64,000 nucleotides of DNA from Collinsella tanakaei (GTDB lineage Bacteria > Actinomycetota > Coriobacteriia > Coriobacteriales > Coriobacteriaceae), in assembly GCF_021531055.1 (NCBI RefSeq), contig NZ_JADYTL010000003.1, forward strand, positions 186,001 through 250,000, in the 5' to 3' direction. The translations under genes and the position numbers were made by a program. This document shows positions 16,349 to 24,549 of this stretch, piece after piece. How positions within the stretch are numbered: the stretch's first letter is position 1; the number at the start of each line of letters is the position of its first letter. Under the pieces are notes generated by a model. That model made no database searches, was not told the origin of the DNA, and worked only from the letters and a program-made list of their open reading frames with translations.

Positions 16349-16605
16349 TTCATGATCGCGATTACGGTCGCGAGAGCACGATTACTGTCAATCTGAACCC
16401 AAAAAAGGCGCGCAGCAACAGACGAAGATGGTGAATCAGTAGCTTGCAGCATAAAAGTCATCTCGGAGCATGCCCGAATGGCATGTTTTGTGGTTCCGTA
16501 TGCGGCATGCGACGAATCATAGTCCTTCCGACAGGACCAGCCTTCCGTTTACATGCGGTCGATTGACAGTAATCGTGCTCTCGTGACCGTAATCGCGATC
16601 ATGAA
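16349..16605. repeat. Inverted-repeat-bounded element, right of the nuclease gene
   Basis: A 257-base element with 45-base ends differing at one position. The right end reads GATTGACAGTAATCGTGCTC onward. Same family and nearly the same length as 14979-15228, but the interiors do not match. It fills most of the gap between the nuclease gene and the convergent GNAT gene. Confidence 0.9.
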
Positions 16606-16638
16606 CGATACGGAAGCCCGAAAGACGGCGAACAAGGC

Positions 16639-17133
16639 CTACGAAAGACGCTTGGCCATCCAGAGGTGCGGCTGGCCCTCGTCCTCGTAATCGACGTCGG
16701 AGATCTGGACGTAACCGAGCTTGGCGTACAGGTCGCGCACGTACTCCTGGGCGTGCAGCTTGCAAACCTCGGCGCCGGCGTCGCGCGCCGCCTCATCGCT
16801 CGCCTTCACGAGCAGGCTTGCGATGCCGCGACCGCGGTACTTGGGCAGCACCGCCACACGACCGAGCAGGTAGATCGCATCGGGGGCAACGCCGTCATCG
16901 AACGGGCTCACGAGAGATTGCGGCGCCTCGGGTGCCTGCGCGCGCTCCAAGGGCTCGGGGAACACACGTGCGCAGCCGGCGAGCTCACCGTCGGCATAGG
17001 CAGTCAAATGCAGGCAGGCGGCATCGTCGTCGATGCCGTCGAACTCGTTTTCGTAGCCCTGTTCTTCCATGAACACGCACCGGCGAACCTCGAACGCATC
17101 GTCGCGAGCACCCAAACGAACGGCGTATTCCAT
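16639..17133 (-). CDS. GNAT-family N-acetyltransferase (ElaA-like)
   Basis: A 164-residue acetyl-CoA-dependent acetyltransferase. The acetyl-CoA-binding motif is VAVLPKYRGRGIASLLV, and the C-terminal part HAQEYVRDLYAKLGYVQ is typical. The N-terminal VRRCVFMEEQGYENEFDGIDDDA resembles the ElaA/YjdJ group. The substrate is unknown. The ATG 17133 has AGGAGCC upstream. It lies ten bases downstream of cpsB on the same strand, so it may be transcribed with the cps control genes without sharing their role. Confidence 0.85.
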   Translation of the reverse strand: MEYAVRLGARDDAFEVRRCVFMEEQGYENEFDGIDDDAACLHLTAYADGELAGCARVFPEPLERAQAPEAPQSLVSPFDDGVAPDAIYLLGRVAVLPKYRGRGIASLLVKASDEAARDAGAEVCKLHAQEYVRDLYAKLGYVQISDVDYEDEGQPHLWMAKRLS

Positions 17134-17142
17134 GGTCGGCTC

Positions 17143-17796
17143 CTAAACTCGCATGTGCTTGCCGCGAACGCGGAACTTCTCGCGCGCCTCGGCAAGATAC
17201 CGATAATGCTCGGGAATATGCGCGTCACTCGCGATGTAGGTGTACATCATCCGGTCGAACATCAGCTTGGCCGGACGACGCTCGCGCCCCAAGCGGCCGC
17301 CGGCGATGAAATCGGCCGACGCCTGGAGCTTGCACCCCATGCGCATCAGGCGAACCGCCACGTCGACATCGTCCTGAATGGCCCGATAGCGCTCCGGATG
17401 CGCGATGATCACCTCGTAGCCACGCCCTTGCAGCTCGAAGATCGTGCGCTCGTATTCCTGGAACTCAAGTTTACCGGCATGGGTCGACAGCTCGAGCAAA
17501 AACTCGTTGCCTCCGTCGAAATGAAGATAGTCGGCCCACTCCATACCGAGGTCCATAAGCTTGGCATGGTTGACCTCGAAACCCATCTGCAGCGGAAAAC
17601 CGCCGGCATGGGCTTGCAGCAGCTCGAACGCATCCCACATGGCGTCGTAGTCGAAATACGGGTCGCGGCAATGCGGGGTGCACACGATGCTCGTCACACC
17701 CGCGGCCTTGGCGGCCTCGAGCATGGCGAGGCTCTCCTCCAGGTTAGCGGCGCCGTCGTCGACGCCCGGCAGGATGTGGGCATGGATATCGCGCAT
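17143..17796 (-). CDS. cpsB: CpsB/CapC-type PHP-domain protein-tyrosine phosphatase
   Basis: A 217-residue metal-dependent phosphatase of the PHP fold. The metal-binding start is DIHAHILPGVDDGA; further ligands lie in CTPHCRDPYF, IIAHPERY and SDAHIPEHY. In capsule and exopolysaccharide systems this enzyme removes phosphate from the tyrosine cluster of the CpsD kinase encoded immediately upstream. There is a 15-base gap and no strong ribosome site, so translation is probably coupled to cpsD. Confidence 0.9.
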   Translation of the reverse strand: MRDIHAHILPGVDDGAANLEESLAMLEAAKAAGVTSIVCTPHCRDPYFDYDAMWDAFELLQAHAGGFPLQMGFEVNHAKLMDLGMEWADYLHFDGGNEFLLELSTHAGKLEFQEYERTIFELQGRGYEVIIAHPERYRAIQDDVDVAVRLMRMGCKLQASADFIAGGRLGRERRPAKLMFDRMMYTYIASDAHIPEHYRYLAEAREKFRVRGKHMRV

Positions 17797-17811
17797 CGCG
17801 AATCGATCGGC

Positions 17812-18627
17812 TTACCTGCGGTTGGCGAAGCGCTTGCCAGCGGGGGCGTCCGACACGGGAGCCGTCACATGCGAAGCCGCATGCTCGCCGGCACCGACGA
17901 CGGAGCTTGAGCCGTCGCCGCGCGCAACGTCGGGAACGCCGACGCTTCCAGCGGTCCTCCGCGAGCCGTCCTTCGAGTAATAGGAGTAGTAATGCTCGCT
18001 GGTATCGACCTCACAGCAGTTCACCACAGCGCCGATGATGTGCACCTCGGCCTTCTTGAGCTGATCGAACGCCTCGACGATCTCGTTGCGCTTGGAGTAG
18101 TTCTCGCGGATGACGAACAGCACGCCATCCGAAAGGCGCCCGACCTCGGCGGCGTCGACGAACGCGCCCACGGGGGGCGTGTCGAAGATGACGTACTCGA
18201 ACTTATCGGCGAGCTCCTCGACCATCCGCGCGAAGCTCTTGGACGCGATGACGTCCGACGGGTTGATGATGTGCGGCTCGGCGAGCAGCACGTACATGTT
18301 CTTCTGGCTGGTCTTGGCGACCGCCTCGTCGAGGGTCATCTGGTTGGAGAGCACGGCATAGATACCGCCCTGGCTCCTCGCGCCGGTCATCGACGCGATG
18401 CTCTGGCGGCGCATGTCGCACTCGACGAGCACGACGGACTTGCCGCTCGTCGCGATGGCCTGGGCCAGGTTGAGCGCCACGGTCGACTTGCCCTCATTCG
18501 GAATCGCCGACGTGACCGTGATGGTGCGGATAGGTCCGTCGATGCCGGCGAAGCGGATGTTGGCGAGCAGGGTCTTCGCGGCGTTCTGGACGACGAGCTT
18601 GGTGGATTTCGCGTTCTTGCGGGGCAT
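17812..18627 (-). CDS. cpsD: CpsD/CapB-type bacterial tyrosine kinase
   Basis: A 271-residue BY-kinase. Walker A is SAIPNEGKST, Walker A' is VLVECDMRR, and Walker B is YVIFDTPPVGAFVDA. The autophosphorylated tyrosine cluster is HYYSYYSKDG near residue 215. It is not at the very end: about 50 disordered residues follow, which is longer than usual. It needs the cytoplasmic end of the membrane partner encoded upstream (3-base gap) for activation. It controls chain length and export of surface polysaccharide. Confidence 0.92.
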   Translation of the reverse strand: MPRKNAKSTKLVVQNAAKTLLANIRFAGIDGPIRTITVTSAIPNEGKSTVALNLAQAIATSGKSVVLVECDMRRQSIASMTGARSQGGIYAVLSNQMTLDEAVAKTSQKNMYVLLAEPHIINPSDVIASKSFARMVEELADKFEYVIFDTPPVGAFVDAAEVGRLSDGVLFVIRENYSKRNEIVEAFDQLKKAEVHIIGAVVNCCEVDTSEHYYSYYSKDGSRRTAGSVGVPDVARGDGSSSVVGAGEHAASHVTAPVSDAPAGKRFANRR

Positions 18628-18630
18628 GGA

Positions 18631-19293
18631 TTACCGGCCCTCCTTCATCGTGGGGAAACGGCCGATAACCGAGACGTCGAGCAGCTCCTCGACTTCCTCG
18701 GTGCTGCGGACCCGCGTGTTGAGCATGTCCATGAGCACGACGATGGCAACAGCGAGGAACAGACCGGCGAGGAACGCCACCGCGACGTAGAGGGTGCGGT
18801 TCGGGCCGCTCGGTGCATCGGGGGACACCGCCTCGTCGATGACGTTGATACTGTCGGCCATCTCGATCTCCTGGGCGACGATCGAGACCTGGCGCGCCAT
18901 CTCGTTGGCGACGGCGGCGGTCTCATCCGGATCGGGGCCCGTCACGGCGAGGGAGACCACGCGGGTGGTCGTCTCGCTCGTGACGCTCGCATCGTAGTCG
19001 GCGAGGCTCTCGAGCCCCAGCGCCTTGGCGGCATCCGCGCTCACGCGATCGCTGTTCAGAAGCGTGGCGATGTCGTTTGCCAGCAACTGGCTCGCGTTGA
19101 GGTCGTTGTAGTAGGTGCTTTGACCTTGGGAGGTGTCCTCATTCGCCAGGATGTACATGCTCGTCTGCGCGGTGTACACATCGTCCATGGCGACGAAGCT
19201 GAAGACGCCCATGGCGACCGCGCAGACCAACGGCAGTGCGACCACCAGCTTTACATGCCTTTTTAGCAGCTGAAACAGCTCTAGCAACGTCAT
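18631..19293 (-). CDS. cpsC: Wzz/CpsC-type polysaccharide chain-length modulator
   Basis: A 220-residue membrane protein with a helix at each end (LVVALPLVCAVAMGVFSFVA near residue 20 and LYVAVAFLAGLFLAVAIVVLM near 175) and an extracellular middle, the layout of Wzz/CpsC proteins. The C-terminal cytoplasmic tail (RVRSTEEVEELLDVSVIGRF) is the activator contact for CpsD. The ATG 19293 follows GGAGGGG; an upstream in-frame extension is rejected. It is the first gene of the CpsC-CpsD-CpsB unit. No glycosyltransferases lie in the window. Confidence 0.9.
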   Translation of the reverse strand: MTLLELFQLLKRHVKLVVALPLVCAVAMGVFSFVAMDDVYTAQTSMYILANEDTSQGQSTYYNDLNASQLLANDIATLLNSDRVSADAAKALGLESLADYDASVTSETTTRVVSLAVTGPDPDETAAVANEMARQVSIVAQEIEMADSINVIDEAVSPDAPSGPNRTLYVAVAFLAGLFLAVAIVVLMDMLNTRVRSTEEVEELLDVSVIGRFPTMKEGR

Positions 19294-19616
19294 AGAGACG
19301 CCCCTCCGAATCTGATATTTCACCCTTCCGACCGAATCAGGACCCAAGGGCGAAGGTACATCCGATTCGAGCGTATCCGCGGCACGTCACCCGACCAAAG
19401 ATGAGCGTGCCGCACGCAAAAGCTCCGTTAATGATATCCAAACGCATACGGCAAAACAACGAGGTGGGCAGTCCAGCACCGACGCCGCGAAAAACCCAAA
19501 AGAACACGCCGGAAACCCCGCAGGAGCGCACACCTCCCGATGCGGGACGCCGCTCGGCCGCCCCGATACGGAGCGCGCGCCAGGGCGTCCCCTGAGCCCC
19601 ACCCCCTATCGGGCCC
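19294..19616. other. Intergenic region upstream of cpsC
   Basis: 323 bases between the phoR-like stop and the cpsC start, both genes on the - strand. No gene is supported. It must hold the cps promoter, but I could not define boxes. Confidence 0.4.
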
Positions 19617-21041
19617 CTAGAACAGCTCGCCGAGCTCCTGGTCGCCGGCGGGGAACCGCACGGTGATGGTCGTCCCCTCGCCCAGAGCACTGTCCACCGA
19701 GATCGTGGCGTCGTGGAACACCGCCGCGTGCTTGACGATCGCCAGGCCGAGTCCCGTGCCGCCGCGCTCCTTGGAGCGGCTCTTGTCCACGCGGTAGAAC
19801 CGCTCGAACACCTTCTCCTGCTCCTCGGGCGCGATGCCGATGCCGGTGTCCTCCACGCTGATGAACGGCGCGCCGTCCTCCATGCCGCAGCGCATGGTCA
19901 CCGAGCCGTCGGGCTTGTTGTAGCGGATGGCGTTGCTCGCCAGGTTGTACACCAGCTCGTCGAGCAGGCGCGGCACGCCGAGCACGATCGCGCGCTGCGG
20001 TTTGACCGACAGGGTGACCCCGTTCACGTCGGCCACGGTCTCCAGGCGATGGTAGACCGTGTCGAGCGTGCGGGGCAGATCGACCGGCTCGCGGGTCCCC
20101 AGCACGCTGTCGGAGGACGACCCGGCTTCGTCGCGCTCGGCCTCGTCGAGGTTCGACAACGTGAGGATGTCGTTGACCAGCGCGGTCAGACGACCCGCCT
20201 CGTTGAAGATCCGATGGGCGAAGTCGCGCTGGTCCGCCTCGTCGGACACCATGCCGCTCGAGATAAGCTCCGCATAGCCGGAGATGGCGGTGAGCGGCGT
20301 TTTGAGCTCGTGGGTGATGTTGGCCGTGAACTCACGGCGCATGCGGTCGTTGTCGGCGAGCACGCGCACCTGGCGCTTGAGCTCCTGGCGCTGCGTCTCG
20401 ATGCGCTCGAGCATGGGGACCATCTCCGTATAGGCGTTCTCGACGTTGCGGACGGGGTGGTCGAGGTCGACCTCGAGCAGCGGCTCGATGATCGCGCGCG
20501 ACTCACGGCGGGCGGCGACCAGCGACACGATGGCGCACAGCGCGACGAGCACGGCGAGCGGCGGCAGCATGCCCACCAGGATGGACAGGTAACCGGCCTG
20601 CTCCTGCGCCAGACGCACGACCGTGCCGTTTTCGAGCAGCACCGCCTCGTAGAGCATGACCTCGCCGAGCGTGGTGCTTGCGCGCTCCGCGTCGCCGCGT
20701 CCGTTGGCGAAGGCGCTCGCGACCTCGGGGCGGCTCGCGTGGTTGGGCATCGTGTCGGCTTCGGCCTCGGTGTCGTAGAGCACCGTGCCGTCGGTATCGA
20801 TCAGGGTGATGCGCGTGTTGCCCAGCTCGAGGTTGCGCAGGATGAACTTGTCGTCGGGCATGCTGTCGAGCGCAGCGCGCACGACGTCGGCCTGGCTGTC
20901 GAGCTCCTCGTGCGCAAGCGACACCAGACGGCTTTGGACGTAGGCGGTCCCGGCGAGGGAGAACACGGCCACCACGACCATCGCCACGGCGAACACGGTG
21001 GCGAACACGCGGTGGGACAGCGAACGGCGAACGGCGCTCAT
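19617..21041 (-). CDS. phoR: PhoR-like sensor histidine kinase
   Basis: A 474-residue membrane kinase. It has a helix at about 13-35 (VFATVFAVAMVVVAVFSLAG), an extracytoplasmic domain of about 130 residues, a second helix near 165-190, then HisKA with FTANITHELKTPLTAISGYAEL (phospho-accepting histidine in THELKTP), and a HATPase domain with N, G1 (VEDTGIGIAPEEQ) and GGTGLGLAIVKH. Together with the regulator upstream and the neighbouring pstB it most likely senses phosphate limitation. The ATG 21041 has GAGGTG upstream; a GTG nine bases before it is an alternative. It follows the regulator by 30 bases. Confidence 0.9.
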   Translation of the reverse strand: MSAVRRSLSHRVFATVFAVAMVVVAVFSLAGTAYVQSRLVSLAHEELDSQADVVRAALDSMPDDKFILRNLELGNTRITLIDTDGTVLYDTEAEADTMPNHASRPEVASAFANGRGDAERASTTLGEVMLYEAVLLENGTVVRLAQEQAGYLSILVGMLPPLAVLVALCAIVSLVAARRESRAIIEPLLEVDLDHPVRNVENAYTEMVPMLERIETQRQELKRQVRVLADNDRMRREFTANITHELKTPLTAISGYAELISSGMVSDEADQRDFAHRIFNEAGRLTALVNDILTLSNLDEAERDEAGSSSDSVLGTREPVDLPRTLDTVYHRLETVADVNGVTLSVKPQRAIVLGVPRLLDELVYNLASNAIRYNKPDGSVTMRCGMEDGAPFISVEDTGIGIAPEEQEKVFERFYRVDKSRSKERGGTGLGLAIVKHAAVFHDATISVDSALGEGTTITVRFPAGDQELGELF

Positions 21042-21071
21042 CGGGCGCACCTCGAGCGGCGGCGCATGGCG

Positions 21072-21752
21072 TTAGGACTCCTTGCCGGCAAAGCGGTAAC
21101 CCACGCCGCGCACCGTCTCGATGCTGCCCGCGTGGTCGCCGAGCTTTTGGCGAAGGGTCTGCACGTGCACGTCGACCGTGCGCGAGCCGCCGTCGAAGTC
21201 CCAGCCCCAGACGCTTTGCAGCAGCGCCTCGCGGCTGAACACGATGCCGGGCTTGCGCATGAGGTACTCGAGCAGGTCGAACTCGCGCAGCGTGAGCTTG
21301 ACCTCCTCGCCGTCGACCGTCACGCGGCGATGGCTGGGCGACAGCACGATGCCGTCGGCGGACAGCACGTCGCTCACCTGCTTGGTCATGCCGCCGCGGC
21401 GCAGCAGGGCGCGGCAACGGCTCGTGAGCTCCATGAGGGAGAACGGCTTGGTGAGGTAGTCGTCCGCGCCGCCGTCGAGCGCGACGACCTTGTCGAGCTC
21501 GGTATCCTTGGCGGTGAGCATCATGATGGGGACGGTCGCGGTCTCGGGCATGGCGCGCAGGCGGCGCATGATCTGCAGGCCGTCGGTGTCGGGCAGCATG
21601 ATGTCGAGCAGGACGGCATCGGGCACGCGACGGGCGACCGCCGCCTTGAACTCGCTGTCGCTTGCGAAGCCCTCGGCCTCGATACCCTGCTGACGCAGGG
21701 CGTACAGCGTCAAACCCCTGATGTTATCGTCATCCTCGACGTAGTAGATCAT
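21072..21752 (-). CDS. phoB: PhoB/PhoP-like OmpR-family response regulator
   Basis: A 226-residue two-domain regulator. The receiver domain begins MIYYVEDDDNIRGL, with the phospho-accepting aspartate in DAVLLDIMLPDTDG and lysine in MLTAKD. The C-terminal winged helix has LTLREFDLLEYLMRKPG and GGSRTVDVHVQTLRQKLGD. It pairs with the kinase encoded 30 bases downstream and lies next to pstB, which supports a phosphate-response role. The ATG 21752 is preceded by AAGGAAGG. Confidence 0.92.
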   Translation of the reverse strand: MIYYVEDDDNIRGLTLYALRQQGIEAEGFASDSEFKAAVARRVPDAVLLDIMLPDTDGLQIMRRLRAMPETATVPIMMLTAKDTELDKVVALDGGADDYLTKPFSLMELTSRCRALLRRGGMTKQVSDVLSADGIVLSPSHRRVTVDGEEVKLTLREFDLLEYLMRKPGIVFSREALLQSVWGWDFDGGSRTVDVHVQTLRQKLGDHAGSIETVRGVGYRFAGKES

Positions 21753-21885
21753 CGCTGACCGCCTTCCTTGCAACCGCCCCTATCTTACCCCGTCATCGAA
21801 GCGAACGGGGGACGGCCCCACCGTTGCACACAACGGAAAAGAAGCTGCCCCCGATCCGTCTGCCACCGGCTCGATCAGGACGCCA

Positions 21886-22761
21886 TCAGCCAAAGCGACC
21901 GGTCAGGTAGTCGGCCGTGCGGCTATCCTTGGGGTTGGTGAACAGCTCGGCGGTGGGCGCGTGCTCCACGAGCTCGCCGAGCAGGAAATACGCGACCGAA
22001 TCGGAGATGCGCGACGCCTGCTGCATGTTGTGCGTCACGACGACGAGTGTGTAGTCGCGCTTGAGTTCCATGCAGAGCTGCTCGACCTGGACGGTCGAGA
22101 TGGGGTCGAGGGCGCTCGTGGGCTCGTCCATGAGCAGGACCTGCGGCTTGACCGCGATGGCACGGGCGATGCACAGGCGCTGCTGCTGGCCGCCCGAAAG
22201 CCCCAGGCCGGACTGCTTGAGCTTGTCTTTGACCTCGTCCCACAGGCCGGCGCCGGTCAGGGACTCCTCGACGATCTGCTCGAGCTCGGAGCGGTTCTTG
22301 ATACCGAGGCCGCGCGGGCCGTAGGCGACGTTGTCGAAGATGCTCATGGGGAACGGGTTGGGCCGCTGGAAGACCATACCGACCTGCTGACGCAGGCGCG
22401 TCACGTTGTAGTCGCGATAGATATCCTGGCCGTCGAGGGTGATCGTGCCCTCGATGCGGCAGTCCTTGACCATGTCGTTCATGCGGTTCAGGCAGCGCAG
22501 CAGGGTGGACTTGCCGCAGCCCGACGGGCCGATGAACGAGGTGATCTCGCGGTCGCGGATATCGATCGAGACATCCTTCAGGGCCTGGTGGTCGCCGTAG
22601 TACAGATCGAGGTGCTCGACGGACATGCGCACCGGGCGCTCCTCGGGCGTCTGCTGCTGTCGAGGCGTCACGCCCAGTTCGCGGTCATGGGCGTCCTTCA
22701 CGGCTGCCGCGATGGCATCGGCCGATGCGCTCGCCTTGCTCGCTTGCTCCATCTCGTTCAC
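21886..22761 (-). CDS. pstB: Phosphate ABC transporter ATP-binding protein PstB
   Basis: A 291-residue ATPase with the PstB-specific features: Walker [20 protein letters not shown], the segment [24 protein letters not shown], and signature [16 protein letters not shown]. It drives high-affinity phosphate uptake with PstS, PstC and PstA. The 45-residue N-terminal extension is alanine-rich and longer than usual. The start is a GTG at 22761 with GAGGAGG upstream. pstS, pstC, pstA and phoU are not adjacent, so the locus is split or the other genes lie outside the window. PhoB/PhoR-like genes follow. Confidence 0.93.
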   Translation of the reverse strand: MNEMEQASKASASADAIAAAVKDAHDRELGVTPRQQQTPEERPVRMSVEHLDLYYGDHQALKDVSIDIRDREITSFIGPSGCGKSTLLRCLNRMNDMVKDCRIEGTITLDGQDIYRDYNVTRLRQQVGMVFQRPNPFPMSIFDNVAYGPRGLGIKNRSELEQIVEESLTGAGLWDEVKDKLKQSGLGLSGGQQQRLCIARAIAVKPQVLLMDEPTSALDPISTVQVEQLCMELKRDYTLVVVTHNMQQASRISDSVAYFLLGELVEHAPTAELFTNPKDSRTADYLTGRFG

Positions 22762-22887
22762 CCTGATACCTCCTCGGGCACGCTGTCATAGCTCGCTCTA
22801 CATTACGAGCTGCGTTTCATGCGGCCGAAAAGGTATTGTCAGGAGAATGTAAAGCGGTATGGCGGGAGGCCGGCGTAAAAACACCCC

Positions 22888-23001
22888 GGCGAGGGGGCGG
22901 CGGCGTAAAAACACCCCAGGGGTTATTCTACATGGGGCGATGCTGACATCGCCCCATGTAGAATAACCCCTGGGGTGTTTTTACGCCGCCGCCCCCTCGC
23001 C
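22888..23001. repeat. Large perfect palindrome (55-base arms, 4-base loop)
   Basis: Arms 22888-22942 and 22947-23001 are exact reverse complements, with loop CTGA. The outer arm reads GGCGAGGGGGCGGCGGCG, then a TAAAAACACCCC stretch, then AGGGGTTATTCTACATGGGG. A partial extra copy of the GGCGTAAAAACACCCC unit precedes it at about 22872-22887. Read leftward it could terminate the sensor kinase transcript, but the length far exceeds a normal terminator. Confidence 0.93.
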
Positions 23002-23924
23002 TACTCGGGCAGGGTGATGGTGAAGACGGTGTGCTCGGGCGAAGACTCGCAGGTGATCTGGCCGCCGTGGGCGACCACGATCTCCTTGGCGATAGCAAGG
23101 CCCAGACCCGCACCGCCGCGATTCGTGGTGCGCGCGGCATCGAGACGGTAGAACTTCTCGAAGATCACCTTGAGCTTGGGCTCGGGAATCGGATCGCCAT
23201 GGTTCTCGAAGCGGATATGCACCGCACCGTCGGAGCGATCCGCCGAAATGCGGATCGTCGTCCCCTCGTAGCTGTACGCGATGGCGTTCTTCATCACGTT
23301 GTTGAACACGCGCGCCATCTTGTCGCCATCGACCAGCGCGATCAGACCGTTGGGAATCTCGATGTCGGCGGTCTTATCCTGCTCGGCAAGGGTCGGGTAG
23401 AACTCGTCGACCACCTGTGCCATCATGAGGTTCAAGTCCACGTACCCGCGCGTGAGCACGATATCGTGGAAGTCGAAGCGCGTGATGTCGAAGAACTCCT
23501 CGATCAACGCGTCGAGCCGATGCGCCTTCTCGAGCGCCACGCCCGTGAAGCGCACACGCTGCTCCTCGGGCAGATCGGGTGCCTCGTGCAGCAGCGACAG
23601 GTAGCCGACCACACTCGCCAGCGGCGTCTTGAGGTCGTGCGCGAGATAGGTGACCAGATCGTCCTTGCGGCTCGATTCGTCGCGCAGCGCCTGCTCGGCG
23701 GCACGCTGACGGTCGCGCACCCGGTTCAAGGCGCCTTCGACCTCGAGGTAATCGCCGTCGACCGTCCCCCAGTCGTCCGGATGCTCGATCAGGCGGTCGA
23801 CCATATGCTCCGCCACCGCACGATCCGCGTCGATCTGGCCGCGCTCGTAGCCGTAGCCGTAGAGCAACTGGCCGATGAAGAACACGCCACACACCGAGAC
23901 CGCGAGCATGAAGCCGCAGAACAT
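23001..23924 (-). CDS. VanS-like sensor histidine kinase, catalytic part (follows an in-frame stop)
   Basis: A 307-residue frame. It starts with one hydrophobic helix (MFCGFMLAVSVCGVFFIGQLLYG), then a HAMP-like stretch, HisKA with TYLAHDLKTPLASVVGYL, and a HATPase domain ending GGAGLGLAIAKEIVVAHGG. The frame continues upstream, without shift, into the membrane protein at 23931-24515, interrupted by one TAA codon seven bases before this ATG. The intact gene was probably one kinase of about 500 residues with several membrane helices. Reinitiation at the ATG could yield a working kinase lacking most of the sensor. No ribosome site is seen. Partner: the VanR-like regulator at 24550-25248. Confidence 0.85.
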   Translation of the reverse strand: MFCGFMLAVSVCGVFFIGQLLYGYGYERGQIDADRAVAEHMVDRLIEHPDDWGTVDGDYLEVEGALNRVRDRQRAAEQALRDESSRKDDLVTYLAHDLKTPLASVVGYLSLLHEAPDLPEEQRVRFTGVALEKAHRLDALIEEFFDITRFDFHDIVLTRGYVDLNLMMAQVVDEFYPTLAEQDKTADIEIPNGLIALVDGDKMARVFNNVMKNAIAYSYEGTTIRISADRSDGAVHIRFENHGDPIPEPKLKVIFEKFYRLDAARTTNRGGAGLGLAIAKEIVVAHGGQITCESSPEHTVFTITLPE

Positions 23925-23930
23925 GAACAG

Positions 23931-24515
23931 TTAGTCGATGCCCACCGCGATGTAGCCCACGCGGTCGGCGAGCAGCAGACCGACGGCCAGCATGGCCAAC
24001 CAGGGTATGCCGCCGAGCGCGATGACACGGCGCACGTTCGCGACGCGGTCGAGCAGCACGAACCCGGCGAACAGCACGGCCACGAACAGCAAAAAGCTGT
24101 CGAGGCCCACCACCGCGAAGTCGAGCAGGATGAGGATGACCGTGGCGAGCACGCGGTTGTCGAGGATCGCCATCAGCTTGTCGTACATCGACATGAACTG
24201 GGCATGCTCCTCGTCGGCAGGCGTCACCGGGGCCTCCACCGCCCGGGCGGACGCCGAGGACGGCGCCGCGACTTGCGGTGCGGCAGCAGGGGTGTCGGCG
24301 CCCTGCCGCGCTTCATCGGGTGTGCGGCCATGACCGACCTGCGCACCGGTGGTCATCGTCGAGCCGGAGACGGTCGCAAAGGTCGTGTCCGCCGCGTCAG
24401 GAGTCGTCGCTTCGGCGACCATGTCGGAATCGCCCGCGGCATCGTCGGTCTGCGCGGGAATCGGCTCCCACGCGGTGCCTCCGGCGACATTCGGCAACCC
24501 GGTGGCCGGGTTCAC
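23931..24515 (-). CDS. Membrane sensor part of the VanS-like kinase, cut off by an in-frame TAA
   Basis: About 194 residues from a GTG at 24515 (or 163 from ATG 24422). The first 100 residues are polar and low-complexity (Ala, Thr, Pro, Asp). They are followed by hydrophobic segments VLATVILILLDFAVVGL, FLLFVAVLFAGFVLLD and WLAMLAVGLLLADRVGYIAV. The frame ends in a TAA (23931-23933) and resumes in phase with the kinase. I infer a nonsense change in one sensor kinase gene; a genuine two-gene arrangement with reinitiation cannot be excluded. The start codon is uncertain because no good ribosome site is visible after the regulator's stop. Confidence 0.6.
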   Translation of the reverse strand: MNPATGLPNVAGGTAWEPIPAQTDDAAGDSDMVAEATTPDAADTTFATVSGSTMTTGAQVGHGRTPDEARQGADTPAAAPQVAAPSSASARAVEAPVTPADEEHAQFMSMYDKLMAILDNRVLATVILILLDFAVVGLDSFLLFVAVLFAGFVLLDRVANVRRVIALGGIPWLAMLAVGLLLADRVGYIAVGID

Positions 24516-24549
24516 GGGCGCATGCTCGCCGCGCCGCCCGTGGTGCTCG

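Noticed and set aside
23931-23933. Recoding of the TAA in the sensor kinase
   Set aside because: TAA is not a known selenocysteine or pyrrolysine codon in bacteria, and no signal structure is seen; nonsense change or reinitiation is simpler.
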